A program made the translations under genes and the position numbers. From Kudoa neothunni (lineage: Eukaryota; Cnidaria), in the NCBI GenBank assembly GCA_964304625.1, contig OZ199838.1, forward strand, positions 5,642,001 to 5,706,000: a stretch of 64,000 nucleotides of DNA. Direction: 5' to 3'. Within the stretch, counting starts at the first letter, position 1, and every line of letters starts with the position of its first letter. Positions 1 to 12,171 of the stretch are shown piece by piece. The notes beneath the pieces were generated by a model. It was given only the letters and a program-made list of their open reading frames with translations. It made no database searches and was not told the DNA's origin.

Positions 1-834
1 GAATTATTCGAGAGATTGTTGATGATACAACGAATATTGCATTTAAAATTGACGATGGTACTCATCCTGAGTTTCTCTCAGGTAGATTTTGGTTATCGGA
101 TAAGGTAGATTTATAGAATTGATTGGATTTGAGTGATTTCAATTTTTTTCATTTAAGGACGCTGTTCAAAGTGATAAACTTTCGCTTTGCCGGTACACCC
201 TCTAACGATTTTAATTGCAAATTACGCGGTTATTTCTATATTGTAGGGAAGATATGTTTGTGAGAGTGAGTGGTTTATTGAAAGGAGCACCAGAAAATGG
301 CCGAATCCTTATGATTTTCGATATCCAGCCTATCACCAACTACAACGAAATCACCTTTCATCTACTTAACACTATTCATTCCTATCTATATCAAACAAAG
401 GTTTTATCGTGGTGGTTATTTTTATTAATTCCAATGGTAGGTTGTTTCGAAAGGTAGTAGCAATGCCAATCAATCTTCAGTATTAACCACGAACGATAAC
501 GCGTTAAATATCGGTACAAATGAAAGATTCAGCAGCTTTCATGGTGCAGGCTTGAACGAACCTTATAAAACGGTACACGCTTATTGATGGTGCTCGCGCT
601 CTATTTCATTCTTAGGTGTACGATGTTATCTCGAAATCGAAAATCAATGGAGGTATCGGTATTGAGGAAGTCAAAAGTAAACTACCTCATGTACCCGAAT
701 CTGAGATAAGGTATTTTGGTTGAGTGAGATTGAGTGGTAGTTTCACTCTGTATAGATCTGTTGTCGATTTTTTGAGTGGAGAAGGCCATATCTACTGTAC
801 AATTGATAATGACCACTTCAATATTACCGATTAA
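1..834 (+). CDS. RPA2: Replication protein A 32 kDa subunit, 3' part (six exons)
   Basis: RPA32 is the middle subunit of the trimeric single-stranded-DNA-binding protein of replication and repair. The 5' end lies outside the window. Exons I can place: 1-104, 158-192, 247-400, 441-572, 616-710, 756-834; introns are 40-54 bp, all GT-AG, and frame is kept across each. The first exon reads REIVDDTTNIAFKIDDGT, the RPA32 OB-fold strand region; the third reads EDMFVRVSGLLKG and later NYNEITFHLLNTIHSYL, the end of the OB fold and its trimerisation helix. A Ser/Asn-rich linker (exon 4) leads into a C-terminal winged helix (VYDVISKSKI, then SVVDFLSGEGHIYCTIDNDHF), the domain that binds repair partners. 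Stop TAA at 832-834. Linker between the two domains looks ordinary in length. Identification is strong at both ends of the protein; the exact splice at 104/158 is the least certain junction because the residues there are poorly conserved. Confidence 0.92.
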
Positions 835-968
835 CTTCAATATATCGTCTAATGTGGTTTTAATGATTACATAATTGGATTTTTTTGTCCGCTTGGGAAT
901 GTATAATTCGTTTTGACCAATCCTCATTATTTAAATATCTATGGGGATTCCAGTTCCCATAACATATG

Positions 969-974
969 AATAAA
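969..974 (+). other. Candidate polyadenylation signal of RPA2
   Basis: AATAAA lies 135 nt after the RPA2 stop codon on the coding strand. In such AT-rich DNA this hexamer is common by chance, so the call rests on position only. Confidence 0.35.
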
Positions 975-3900
975 ATAACTTGCATCGTTCTCTATTGATA
1001 TAACTAATGGTCAAGGTGTGTTTCTTTGTTAAATTTGGTTTAATGCTGCAAAATCTGTTTTATTTTTTTATAAAGGTTCTTCGAGCTTTGAGTTAAAATT
1101 AAAATTTAGTTATTTAAAACATCTTTTAGTGAGCTAGAATAATATTTCCCGGAAAAAATTAGTACTGTTCTCCATCGTGAATAATGGAGAAATTTACTTC
1201 CTCTGATAGGTGGGGTCAAATTTAGGAAGGAACTATGGGTGGAAATTTTTCCGCGATAAATTTGACGAAACATTGTCACTGCGGATGGCGTACTTAGTGA
1301 CTACTAAAATTCGTTATTATAATCCACAATTTATAATTATTTTTCATATTAAAGACTTCAAGTCAATTTTATTTGGGTTTTTTAACATAAGTGAGAATAA
1401 TACTTTATTGTTAATCGAAAAATATCATTTATATGTGACTTTGATTCATAAAATATACATTCTTATATTATACGAAATTTTCGAAAATTATCATAGAAGG
1501 AAGTATAAATTCTTGCCTTTGAATACAAATTCATTTATATTTAATTATTTTTTAGTTTAAAAAAATTGTTTGTAGAAAAATTGAAAGTGTGACAGAAAAT
1601 TAAATGAGTTTTAATTGAAAAATTTCCATATATTTTTTTCCTTCTCACTAACTCTTATTTTTAACGTCAATAAGTTGATTTAATAATAAAAAAATAATTA
1701 TTCCTCTTAATCTTAATTGTATTTTTTATTATAAAATAAACGTGAAAACATTAATAACAGGCAAAACACGCAAATAAATATTTTTTGGAATGTAGTGTAA
1801 AACAAGGTTAGGCCTTATTATTCAATTTTTAAAATATCACCAAAATATTAATATCTAATTTAAGAACACATAAAAATATTTGAGAATTGATGTATAAATA
1901 AAAATGAATTCACGTTTTATTCCCACGATAATGTGACGTATTGGAACTTTTCGTTTTAGAAAGCAATAAATTCTAATTTTGATTTATTAACTCGTTTTCT
2001 TATTTTAAGGATCTTAAGCTTTGGTTGGTATTAAAATAAGTCTCTTTATTTTTGTGTATGCTGGCCATTCGTCGCTATTTATTGACCACTGTAGCAATTC
2101 ACTAGAAAGACACGTACGTTAAACTGGTTGTCGTCATCTCCTGCCACCTGACAATAGTAAGGAAGTAACTTCTACATCTGTCCTTTGATCACGTAATTTT
2201 AAATTATTGGAGACAAGGATTACTTCTTTTCTCAAAAATATCTTACTTCCTTAAGGGTTCTTTTATTATTAGGGACGTAAGATCATAAACAAAGTCTAAA
2301 CACCCATTGACCGTCTATTCTATTCTTAAAGTTTTTGGAATTAAGACAAATGACTGAATGAATATAATATAGATTTTGATATTTATACATCAGATACACG
2401 TGTGCTCTTACTATAATTTGTCGCAATATAGAGAATATTCACACCCACTTATGCTTTCTTAGAATAACTAATTGATAGATATAATTTTCCAATTATTACT
2501 ATTATTATATCTCGTTTGTACAGGAATGCTTTCATGAATCTCCATTTAACTATTTCATCCTATTATTTTTTCTCTCAGCGTTTGGGAGATTACATCGATT
2601 TTGATGGCATAACCATTGCCATCAAACTTTTTGCGATTCGGAAAATGGAATAAAAATCATTCGTATCTGTATGAAATTGTTAATAACAACTTTTGATATT
2701 TTATCCATGGTTAAAATATCTAAATAGTGTTTACATTGACCAATAATAAATTATCTTTGACATCTTTATTCGCCAATTTTCATTTGGCATGACGTTTATA
2801 TTAGATAAAATATATTTATTGTTGACCTCGCTTTTATTCTTCATATATAGTTTATTTAATAAAAATTTGATGAAAACTTTTATCATTTTCACACATCTAC
2901 ATTATAAAACTATATTCATCATTAAAAGAAAGAATCACTTCATTATTATAGCTTTACTTTCAAATAGACTTCCTTTTTAAGATTTACATTGTGTTGTAAA
3001 CTCTACATTTACTTTAGCGGTGCTTGGGTCGTCATTTATAACGTTTTTAGGTATAAGCAAATTCATCACCATTATTATTTAGTTGAGAAAAGCGCGCTTG
3101 TAAGGGTTAAATATTAAAACATTAGTAAATAACTAGAATATCATAAAAAATATTAAAATGAACATGTTACAATTCTAACGTGGAATAGCGTGCATTTATA
3201 GAAGTTAATGACTCATATGGTGTCGTCTTATATTTACTGCCCGTAAACACACGCCAACTAGAGGATTACGACAAAAAATTAGAAAAACTCTTATATATAT
3301 GAGATATTTAGGATAACTGATGCATGTTCTCTAACTTTTCAAATATCATAAAGAGCAATTGTAAAAAAATTAATAAAAAAAGTCACATTTCCTTACCGAA
3401 TTATGATCACAATTAACTACACCATTATCAAATTAAGATGTGACATAAAAACTTATTAGATATTCATTGTAAAGACAATAATTACAACAAATATTTCCAC
3501 GAAATGAACGGCAGGTTCTTCTTTGAATTAGCAACAAAATAGAAAATTCTGAGTTCCAAATATACTTCACCCGGGACAGAGAGAGTTAAAGATGGATGTT
3601 GCACAGACGTAGACACCATTCAGGATTAAAAATAACCGTGCAAACAGCAACTGTCCTATGTGTATAGTGATCTTCGGAGCGCACGGAAAATCAACACCAC
3701 TTTATGATGTAGTAATAATTTGTCAATAAAACCTATATAATAGCCCAAATTATGCGATACTACTTCAAGCTCGTCCAATACTTATATGAGAAGTTGAGAA
3801 AAATCGTTAGACAGAGATCTATAGCCACAGCTCACAATCTGGCAACACAAATACCTGGAATTGACAGTGCCAACTTCCAATAGTAGTACTCTTTTCATTT

Positions 3901-5803
3901 TTGATGTTAAAAAACCTCATAATATAAATATATTTAAAATTTTACGCTGCTTAGCAAATACAACACATAATGGTCGCAATGAGTTAGAATGTTTAAGATG
4001 AGTAACCGATTAAGTACTAGTGAATAACTGTATGGTGTGGAAATAACATAAATCATATGTTGTGTTAATATTTCCGCAACAATATTAGTATTTGATGGCT
4101 GAAAGCCATGATTGGACACCATGGAGAATCCCATCAGTCAGTTGAACGTTACTACGAATCCGGCCGATCATCGCCGTACTTTAAACATGACTGTGGCTCC
4201 TTGGTCAAAGTTTTCGATGACGTAGGATTTAGTTTTCTATTGTGCTGATATGATGTATGGGTTAGATTTCTAAAATACTCTTCGATTGCGTCGGAAGTGT
4301 TGTCCAAGTGCATTAAAACCGATGTTAAAAGTAAACCCGGTTCTCATTCAATTAAAATCTCTTGGTGGGAGAACGGGAAAATTATAAAATCAGGTGAAAC
4401 ATTTTACACTTATTTTGTTGTTAATTCATTTTCTAGAACACAAAAAGGAATTGTGAACAATTCCCATCGATTAACCACGATTGTGTTCAATTATGGAATT
4501 TATTATTTTATATTTGATTAATATTTTGGCTTATTTTTTCCTACAAAATTTTAGTAAATCTTCTATCAATTGAATAAAATTATAAAAACGAGATTTGCAT
4601 TGCCGGTAGTAATTTTTTGGTAAGTTTAGGTTCGCTTAATAAATTGGGAAATTTTGCATATACATGTTATGCTTAATGTGCCGTTTGTATTTTAATTACA
4701 ACTGTGGAGAATAGAAGTGATTTTAGCAGGGATACGGCAACAAGTAATGATAGCCTCGAAAATCGAGTTCATATCTTTTATTTATAGTTACGGAGTCCTA
4801 ACCATGTTTTGTTTAAATTAGGATCATGTTGCAATACTGTAATTTTCAAATCAGTTCGTCAGAAGAGTTACTAAAATTGTTAACATTCGAATTTTACTGA
4901 TTCTGCGCCATTCAAGCTTTCCACGTCTTAGTAATAGTGCGTGGTTTTTTCGGCAGGCGAATATATTTAGTAGCGATTGAAACATGTTACGTTAGTTTTA
5001 GGCTTAAACATATTTATTACTTCGTAGTTTTCGTTGATAAGAGGAATTTACGACGACAAATTGTAATACCTTTCCGTTAATTCCAACCTATTTTTTAAGA
5101 TACATAGCCGAAAAAAGGAATTATCAAAATTAGGAGTAAACCTGACATATGTTAACGGATCGAATCGATAAAACTGTTAAAATGTTATTTTCGTTGTTAA
5201 GTAGTCTGCGCGAATTCGATGACTTAAAAAATATAGGGATTTTTTTTAGATGAATTAAAGTTTTGCAATATCGTCACAATTTGGAAACTACGATAAATAT
5301 TATATGTATACAAAATACGTACAGGATAAGAACGTTTGTGATACCTTTTAACAAATAATAAATGCACGTTTGTAAAAAATTATTGATTTTCACAGGTCAA
5401 GATATAAGATCTGTAATAGTTAATGTTAGTGTCATTTGTTGTAAAATGATTTTACGTGCGACTAAAAAATTAAAACATTTAAATCAATTTATGACACATA
5501 TTATGAATTCATATATTTCATTGATTCGGTTTTTAAATTTTAGATAAGGATTGACGGAAGTGTTGGTGAGGGGCCTGATTTGAATTTGTTAACGTTTATA
5601 ACACTTTAACTTTGGGTTCGTGGGACTCTGTCCTCTCAAATTCTATCTTTGTGGCGCAGCGTATCTCATTATTTACACTATAATACTTATTCGTAATTCT
5701 AAACATTTGATGGATATACTTACAAAGAATGGGTCAGCTTCTATATTTAATGTAACGAGTGACATCACGTTCATGAAATCAACGGTAGGTTGCAATTATA
5801 CAT
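975..5803. other. Intergenic, no gene recognised
   Basis: AT-rich sequence with only short open frames (for example 1210-1560 and 4297-4521, both +) that match no family I know and have no exon-like neighbours. I see no RNA gene or terminal inverted repeat in it. Slightly more GC-rich patches near 3500-3700 and 3750-4300 may be eroded transposon sequence but cannot be assigned. Confidence 0.5.
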
Positions 5804-6611
5804 TTATAACAAACCAAAAACTACTATGAGTCTCTCGTTATTGGAACGAATTCTAACGACAAAATGTGGTAAATATTTAAAATAAAAAACATTTAATTTG
5901 TGGAGTAAGTGAAACTTTATCTTTGGGAACAAAAAAAAATCACAGAATGCCAAACCTGGAGAATATGGTGGATGTTGGAGCTGTTCAATATTAAATTTAG
6001 ATAGAAATCGTTGAATTTTGGTGGATGAATAAGCAGGTGGGTTATTGTGATTTAGAATCCAACTACCGCTGCTCCACACCTCAGGTCTCTTTAGACGACT
6101 GACATCTCTAAGACGACGTAGAACATTTAGATAATATTCACTAGTTACTGTTTGGACCTCAGGTGCATATTCATAATGAACAATTCCCAAGGTGTCAAAA
6201 AATACAGTGAGTAAAACCTTTATTTCACTTTTAACTTGGGGCGCATTTTTCGGTCGTGGGGATGATAGAGGACATTAGTTTATCATATTCTGATACTCTT
6301 TGGAAGTGAATCATTGAAATTTCAGAACGATTTTCTTTCTGTTCTTTCGTAAACAAACGTGGAACAACCTTGGCCGCAATTTGTCTCATTCCAAGATCAT
6401 CCGTTAAAATTGCGTGACATGACCCAAATGAAATTCCTGTTTCTTCATTAATTTCCCATATGGTTAGTCTTCTATACCACTCATAAACTCTAGATCGACT
6501 CATAGACCCATTTAAAAATGTCTTTTGAACCATATCATAAGCTTCTGCAGAGGTTTTACCAAGTTTAACGCAAAACTTTATACAAATCCGCTGTTAATGA
6601 TTCTCAGACAT
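5804..6611 (-). pseudogene. mariner transposase relic
   Basis: Read on the minus strand from ATG 6611. The N-terminal helix-turn-helix part includes SRSRVYEWYRRL and ETGISFGSCHAIL. After a frame change, the C-terminal catalytic part reads VHYEYAPEVQTVTSEYYL, LRRLRDVSRLKRPEVWSSGSW and HPPYSPGLAFCDFFLFPK. These are unmistakable mariner (Tc1/mariner superfamily) blocks. The block that normally reads HDNAPAH is here HNNPPAY, so the second catalytic Asp has become Asn. An in-frame stop falls at the sixth codon and the N- and C-terminal parts are in different frames, so the gene is dead. The last ~25 codons before the stop at 5804 do not resemble mariner. I could not find matching terminal inverted repeats, so the element borders are unknown and the ends given are those of the coding relic. 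Confidence 0.88.
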
Positions 6612-7488
6612 CCGACAGCGCGACGTCGACTTGGATCGTAACTTTTAAAATGTGTTAGAGTTCTTGTAGGTTTCTATCAATTTTTTTCTAATGTATAAAC
6701 AATACGCATGAATATATTTTATATAAGTTTTGACAATTTTAATATAGTTTAAAACACTTTTAATACTCGATATTTTTTGAACAGATCACCTAGATGTGCT
6801 GCAGAACTTTACAAGGATCTTAAAGTTAAAGCTATGTTTCGTCGACGCACAATGTCGAGCACGACTGAGGCAGATCTAAGTCTTTCCAAAGAGCAGTATA
6901 ATTCATTCAGGTATATAAAAATTCCCTCAACAGCGAAAATTAAGCCAGATCTCTACTAACGACCGCGTAGGCGTAAACACTCAATCGCTCAACTGTCTTC
7001 GGAACGTTTCGTATGAACATGAAACAAAGTTGGTCGTTATTGCAATTTATATTTTCATTAAAACTTTTATTCTTAATTTTTCTTATTATAATAAAATCTG
7101 AAAAGTATTTTTAAGAATATTAATGTGGCAATATTTACTTTAAACTGCGGTAGCAAAGAGTGATGACGTCAGTATGAATTCTACTCATTTATCTTAATGC
7201 GCATTAAATGAATCGATGTTAACATTGGCATCGTAGCTCTGACTCTCTTCAGAACGAATAAATCTTTCGCCTTTTACTAAAGATTTCCGTGGAGGGGGTC
7301 AATATGTGAGCCCTTTGCGAATTTTTTGAGCCCTGTGGGCTGTGCACTAAATCAGAAAAAACCTCTTCATTTCGTGGTCGTGCGATAAATGGGCCCCCAT
7401 CGTCATGCGTGCGGAAACTGTGTTTTGCCGTTCCTTGCGAGATAGGATGTATGCCGTAAGGATACACGCCATTTTCCACCTTAGGTCG
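6612..7488. other. Flank between mariner relic and hAT element
   Basis: No gene recognised. Positions 7240-7488 are clearly more GC-rich than the surroundings and open in one minus-strand frame, but the translation matches nothing I know; it may be the remains of an older element into which the hAT inserted. A 60-codon frame at 6777-6959 (+) is also unassigned. Confidence 0.4.
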
Positions 7489-7496
7489 GTGTGTTG
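7489..7496. repeat. Left 8-bp target-site duplication of hAT
   Basis: GTGTGTTG immediately precedes the left end CAGGCAATGCCC of the hAT element and is repeated exactly after its right end at 11048-11055. Eight base pairs is the duplication length made by hAT transposases. Confidence 0.9.
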
Positions 7497-10400
7497 CAGG
7501 CAATGCCCGTTCGTTCGTGTCCTCTTTTAGTTACACTATGTCAGGCTGGAGTGTGGAAAGTGTTGAAGAGGCTTTGAAAACTAGCAGACTTTTCTCTTGG
7601 AAAAAATCTACAACGCGTTCTAAAGAATGGGACAATTTCTGTTCCATCTTTACTAAAAACGGGGATGAAACATCCCAAATTGATTTTATTGTTTGCACAA
7701 AGTGGAACAAAGCATTCCCGCATAAGTCGTCTTACGGGAATAGGAAGCTTATTAGTCATAATAAGTTACATGCTAAAACAAATACAAATATAAAAATTAA
7801 TGAATTATTTGTTTCACCTCCCTCCATTGTTAATTTAAGCCTATCAGATCAGGTAATGTTTGACACTAAAATTGCTAATTTTGTAGCTGAAACAATCTCC
7901 CCGTTTACAATAACAGAAAGTGCATCGTTTACGGAGATGATAAACTTCGCATTTAACTTAGGCAAAAAGTTCAATGAACCTAGTGCTAGACTTAAGATTT
8001 TATCCAAAAAATGTGTTAAAAAAATAATCATGAATGAGTATGAGTGCATGTATTTAAAAATGGAAAAATTAATTACAACAATAAGTCACAATAGTATGTG
8101 CCTAACCATTGATATTTGGACTGATAATGCCAAAATCAACTCATTCATTGATATATCAGTGTTGTTTGTTAAAAATTTCACCCTTCAACATTTCCAATAC
8201 GACATGATCTATTTTCCTGTAAAACACACTGCCAAAAATATAAATAAAATCTGCACGGAATTTTGTATTAAATTTTCACTTAGCAAATCTGATCTAAGAA
8301 TTGTTTGTGACTCCGCAGCAAACAATCTATCTGGTCTAAGAGAGTTCAACACAACCAGATGTGCTGCTCACCGCCTTCACACTATTATATCTCAAGGTAT
8401 TTTATGTATTAAATTTATGTTAAAATTTTGATGAGTAAATAATTGTAAAAGTGATATACTTAACGATATGCTATCTTGATCTCTCATAATTCTGTTTGGA
8501 AAATCAAGATAAAACTGTTATAATCTAAATTTAAATAGTTTATATTTATGTATTTTAATATATTGATTGCACTTTTTTATCACTAAGTTTATAAATAAAT
8601 TTTACTTTCGCTATAATATCTAATTTCGATTTTTTTATTATGTGTAGCTTGGGATCTTAGTACAAACAGCACATCCGATTTATCCATACTAAGGGTGAAT
8701 GTTGACAAACTGTGCGGATCCGTTCATAAAACGGCGGATTTACAGTCAAAATTACCAATGAAAATACAATGGGGCTCAGCTACGCGACCATGGAGAGGCC
8801 TCAGCGATCGATATAGGACGTTAGTGGCGTGTTTCGATAGTTTGGAGGATGTGCTAAAAAATCATCCAGCTAAAAAATACTTTGACGGATTGGACAAGAA
8901 AGAATGCGTTGTTGTAGCTGAATTTTTCAAAATATTTTCCGATTTCTTTGATCAGTTGGAGCAGGTGAAAAGGCCATCGTCACATTTTGTAATTCGTTTA
9001 AGTTTCGTTTTTTATATTATCGTTAGGTGTTTATTGTATTTCATCGTATCAAAGCAATGATTCAAAAACAACGTGAAACTTTTATGGGCGATTATTGTAT
9101 GCATTTGGAAAGTTTATTGGACGAAAAATACACACAATGTATTGATATCAACCATAAAATCGCAGCTTTTCTCCATCCAAATTTTAAAAAATTCAAATTT
9201 ATTGAGTGTAAGTCTTTGCAAAATAAAGAATTAAATTTTGTGGTAAATCACGTTGAGTCGCTTTTGTCTGGCATGGCTGAACCAAATTACCCATATAAAA
9301 AAAAACAAATTTGATGGTAAATCTTTTCTTGTAACAAATATTTAAAAAAATTAGAATTAATCCCAAAGAGCTCGGAACTTCTGAAAACCCACTCAATATG
9401 TTATGAACTGGATAGTGACTCAGAAGATTTTCAATCAGAAATTCAACTGTACATCCGAGAAAAAGTCAACCAAGTTTACGAAAATCCGCTCGTTTATTGG
9501 GAAAACTCCAAGAATGAAAATCTTAAAACAATTGCAACTAACGTGTACAGCCGACCAGCATCCAGCTCAATGTCAGAACGGGGCGTTTTCATACGCTGGA
9601 AAAATTTTATCCAAGTCTAGATATAGACTTGAACAGAACACATTAAGAAAATTAGTAGTTTATACTAATAATATTAAAAATAAGACACTTCTGGAGTGAA
9701 TTTAATTCACTCCTTCTCTTTATTATGTTTTATTTTGCATTATCTCAAAAGAAAACTGAACAGACCTAACTTAGCCACTTCAAAAATTCACTTCTAACTA
9801 TTAGACTTATAAAATTAGGGTTTGAAAGTATTTTTATCATTCTAAAAAATGTTTAGGCAGATTTGGCTATAGCGGAACTTAATATAACGAGGTTCTGTTT
9901 CCTAAATTAATTTGATTATCTTTTAAAAAAAACTGATATCAAATTTGTATTTGGTAATAAAATATGAAATTGTGACATGAGGTAACATATCTCAAAAATT
10001 CCAGTAAATCAAGGTAAAGATCGTAATTGCTTACATTCAATGCCTCATATTTTTCTTCGCTTAAAATTTAATAGTAATTTCATATCTAAGATCTTTTTGG
10101 TAATGGTAAAGTATGCGCCACCTAAAAACGCCCGCTTGTGCATGTTATTCGAATATCTTTTTTTCAACAAACATTGAATTGTTGTCTAATTCGTTTTGAT
10201 AATCACTCATAAGTTGGTTATTCTTCATATTTTTTAGCATATAAACATAAATTATACAATATCAGATTTATTTATACATGTTTTTATTAGTTTTAATTAC
10301 GAATAGTTCAAAAACGAGGACAACTACGTACTCTCATAATGCATTTTCTTAATATTCTTAGTACTGATGAGTTTTTTAAAAATAAATAAATATTATATTT

Positions 10401-11047
10401 TAGATAAACATTTAATTTCAATAGGTAAACAATTAAAGGTTGATTATATGAAGTTATTACTTTATTAGAGGAATTTTTACGTGTGTTTAGTATAACATTC
10501 GATAAAATTAAAAATGTTGTTATTAGAAATCAAAAAATTGTTTTCTATACATTCATTAGTTTTAGTTAATTATATGTATAGATCAAAATAATAACCTTAG
10601 TTAAAATATTGGGTTTACACTTAGTAATATTCTCAATTCGTACATTGGCCCGAATTTGTTGTTACAAATTTTGACATACACAAAAACTTACAAAATAATT
10701 AAAATATAGCTTAATATTTTTTTTTCAATATAATACAAATACTGCAATGTAAAACAGTTTTCTATTGTCATTTTAAAAAATTATGAACTAAAAAAAATCG
10801 TTATATAACAATAGTAAAAAATCAAAATAGTAATAATAAATAACTTTCTCATTAATAACTAAGAAAGAAACGAAAAAAATTCGGTGTTTGTTGAAAAAAT
10901 ATGGAGATTACATGTGTGTTCGACCCTCGTCCGCTACACCACATACTTCATCACCATCCTCGCACACGAAACGCACGAATGGTTTCGTTCGTGTTTATAA
11001 TTATGAAGAAAACTTCGTTCGCTCATGACACGAACGGGCATTGTCTG
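7497..11047 (+). mobile_element. hAT DNA transposon, both ends present (3551 bp)
   Basis: The left end begins CAGGCAATGCCCGTTCGTTC and the right end, read inward on the minus strand, begins CAGACAATGCCCGTTCGTG: imperfect terminal inverted repeats of about 20 bp. Exact 8-bp duplications GTGTGTTG flank both ends. The transposase gene occupies 7538-9699 on the plus strand. About 1.2 kb of AT-rich non-coding sequence follows, ending in a GC-richer subterminal stretch (10910-11047) with several CGTTCG/CGAACG copies that are probable transposase binding sites. The perfect duplications and recognisable introns imply fairly recent insertion, although the transposase already carries frame breaks, so it was probably moved by a sister copy or broke after landing. 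Confidence 0.9.
7538..9699 (+). pseudogene. hAT transposase with introns, lightly broken
   Basis: The first exon starts MSGWSVESVEEAL (ATG 7538) and holds a BED-type zinc finger (WDNFCSIF to GNRKLISH) in which the second Cys of the CxxC is Trp (VCTKW). The RNase-H-like core follows: LTIDIWTDNAKINSF, LRIVCDSAANNLSGL and RCAAHRLHTII. A GT-AG intron at about 8396-8647 joins HTIISQ to AWDLSTNS, and a second of 38 bp at about 8985-9022 joins RPSSHF to VFIVFHRIKAMI. The C-terminal dimerisation domain reads NPLVYWENSKNENLKTIA and ASSSMSERGVF. The frame changes after a run of nine A near 9300 and again inside the SERGVF block; these two slips, with the damaged finger, mark it as no longer active. The two introns resemble the host's small introns. 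Other hAT subfamily names would need an alignment. Confidence 0.85.
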
Positions 11048-11055
11048 GTGTGTTG
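11048..11055. repeat. Right 8-bp target-site duplication of hAT
   Basis: GTGTGTTG, identical to 7489-7496, directly after the right terminal repeat. Confidence 0.9.
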
Positions 11056-11301
11056 TGTCGTATGTTAATTTAATTGATTGATGGCTGGGCTAAAGTCGCG
11101 GTTTAATGAGCAACCTTCGGCGTTTGTCATTAGCGCGTCGGTAAACAGAAAAACAAAATTCAAAACGAAGATAATCGATTATAATTAATGTTGGTGAATT
11201 TGCTTGATAGTTTCTATATAGGAAGAAAAACGATTGCTTTTAATTTTTTTTAAATGGGTAGGTCGCCAAATAAAGACCTACTAATTCTGATTTCTTATTG
11301 G

Positions 11302-12171
11302 TTATATGCCGAAATTTGCGTTTAAGTGCGCCCAAATGGATTCCATTTTATTAGTATGGACATCATCGCTAGTTTTAAATTGAACGCTGTGGTTTACAGA
11401 TTCGTGTTTATAGCCAAGAGATTCAAACGAATAATAACCACGCCACTTATCTGCCCATATTATGGAACTGTGGGCCACGTAAGGGGTAATAATATTTTCC
11501 AAGTATTGACTGATGTAAGAGATCAGTCAACTCTTGAAAATATTATTATTCTCCTCAACCCTCCAACAATCAAAACGTTTTTGTTAACAAGAACCCTTCC
11601 CTGATGGTATTTTGTTTTACAGATGTTGGATTCATCGATCTGCACAATGACATCCACTCCTCCGATTCGAATCCTGTATAAATTGAAATATTCTACATAG
11701 ATTTCTCGAATGTAGTTTTTCCAATTAACTATCGTTTCTTTGGAACCGATTTTTAGCTGCCTCATTAGCATACTATATGACTTTTGAATATCAAAAATAT
11801 CTAAATACATTATTTTAAATATTTGCCATAGGAGCAGTTTGAAACCTTCGAAAAATATTCCTCTACGTAGGCTTATTCTTCCCAGGCATGTATTACATGG
11901 GGAACCCATAACCATCAATTACAGTATCTTTTTTCAGTCCCATCATTAAGTTGCATTTTTCACAAATTCTCTCTTTTGGGAGGAATCCTAAGTTTTGCAT
12001 ACTGGCAATGAATTTTTCATTCTCTCTTTTGAGAATATAGACATTTTTTAAAAGCATTGGATCATTGTTTGAGAGTGAAAAATCCATGTCTATCGCGGCA
12101 ACTAAAATGTGCGAAAAATGCCTAAGGTTATCCACTAAATCGTACTTTGGCCGATGGCTGTCACCATCCAT
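11302..12171 (-). pseudogene. Merlin (IS1595/ISXO2-like) transposase relic
   Basis: Three minus-strand pieces follow one another: 12171-11893 (with CEKCNLMMGLKK, half of the usual N-terminal zinc ribbon), 11918-11523 (CNTCLGRISLRRGIFFEG, then VDVIVQIDESNI and GRVLVNKNVLIVGGL) and 11502-11302 (IIWADKWRGYYSFESLGY, HESVNHSVQF, NKMESIWAHLN). This is the order and content of the DDE_Tnp_IS1595 fold: IDES, the Asp of ADKW and the Glu of MESIW are the expected catalytic triad and all three survive. Frame changes near 11900 and 11510 break the gene. I found no clear terminal inverted repeats or the 8-9-bp duplications Merlin makes. Merlin is known from many animals, including flatworms, nematodes and vertebrates, so it does not place the host. 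Confidence 0.85.

Noticed and set aside
195-206. CCCTCTAACGAT in RPA2 intron 2, identical to piggyBac ends in this window
   Set aside because: The intron is only 54 bp, there is no TTAA before it and no partner end, so it is best taken as a chance 12-mer.
1210-1560. 116-codon plus-strand frame downstream of RPA2
   Set aside because: Composition is that of translated AT-rich DNA (Ile, Phe, Tyr, Asn, Lys) with no recognisable motif.
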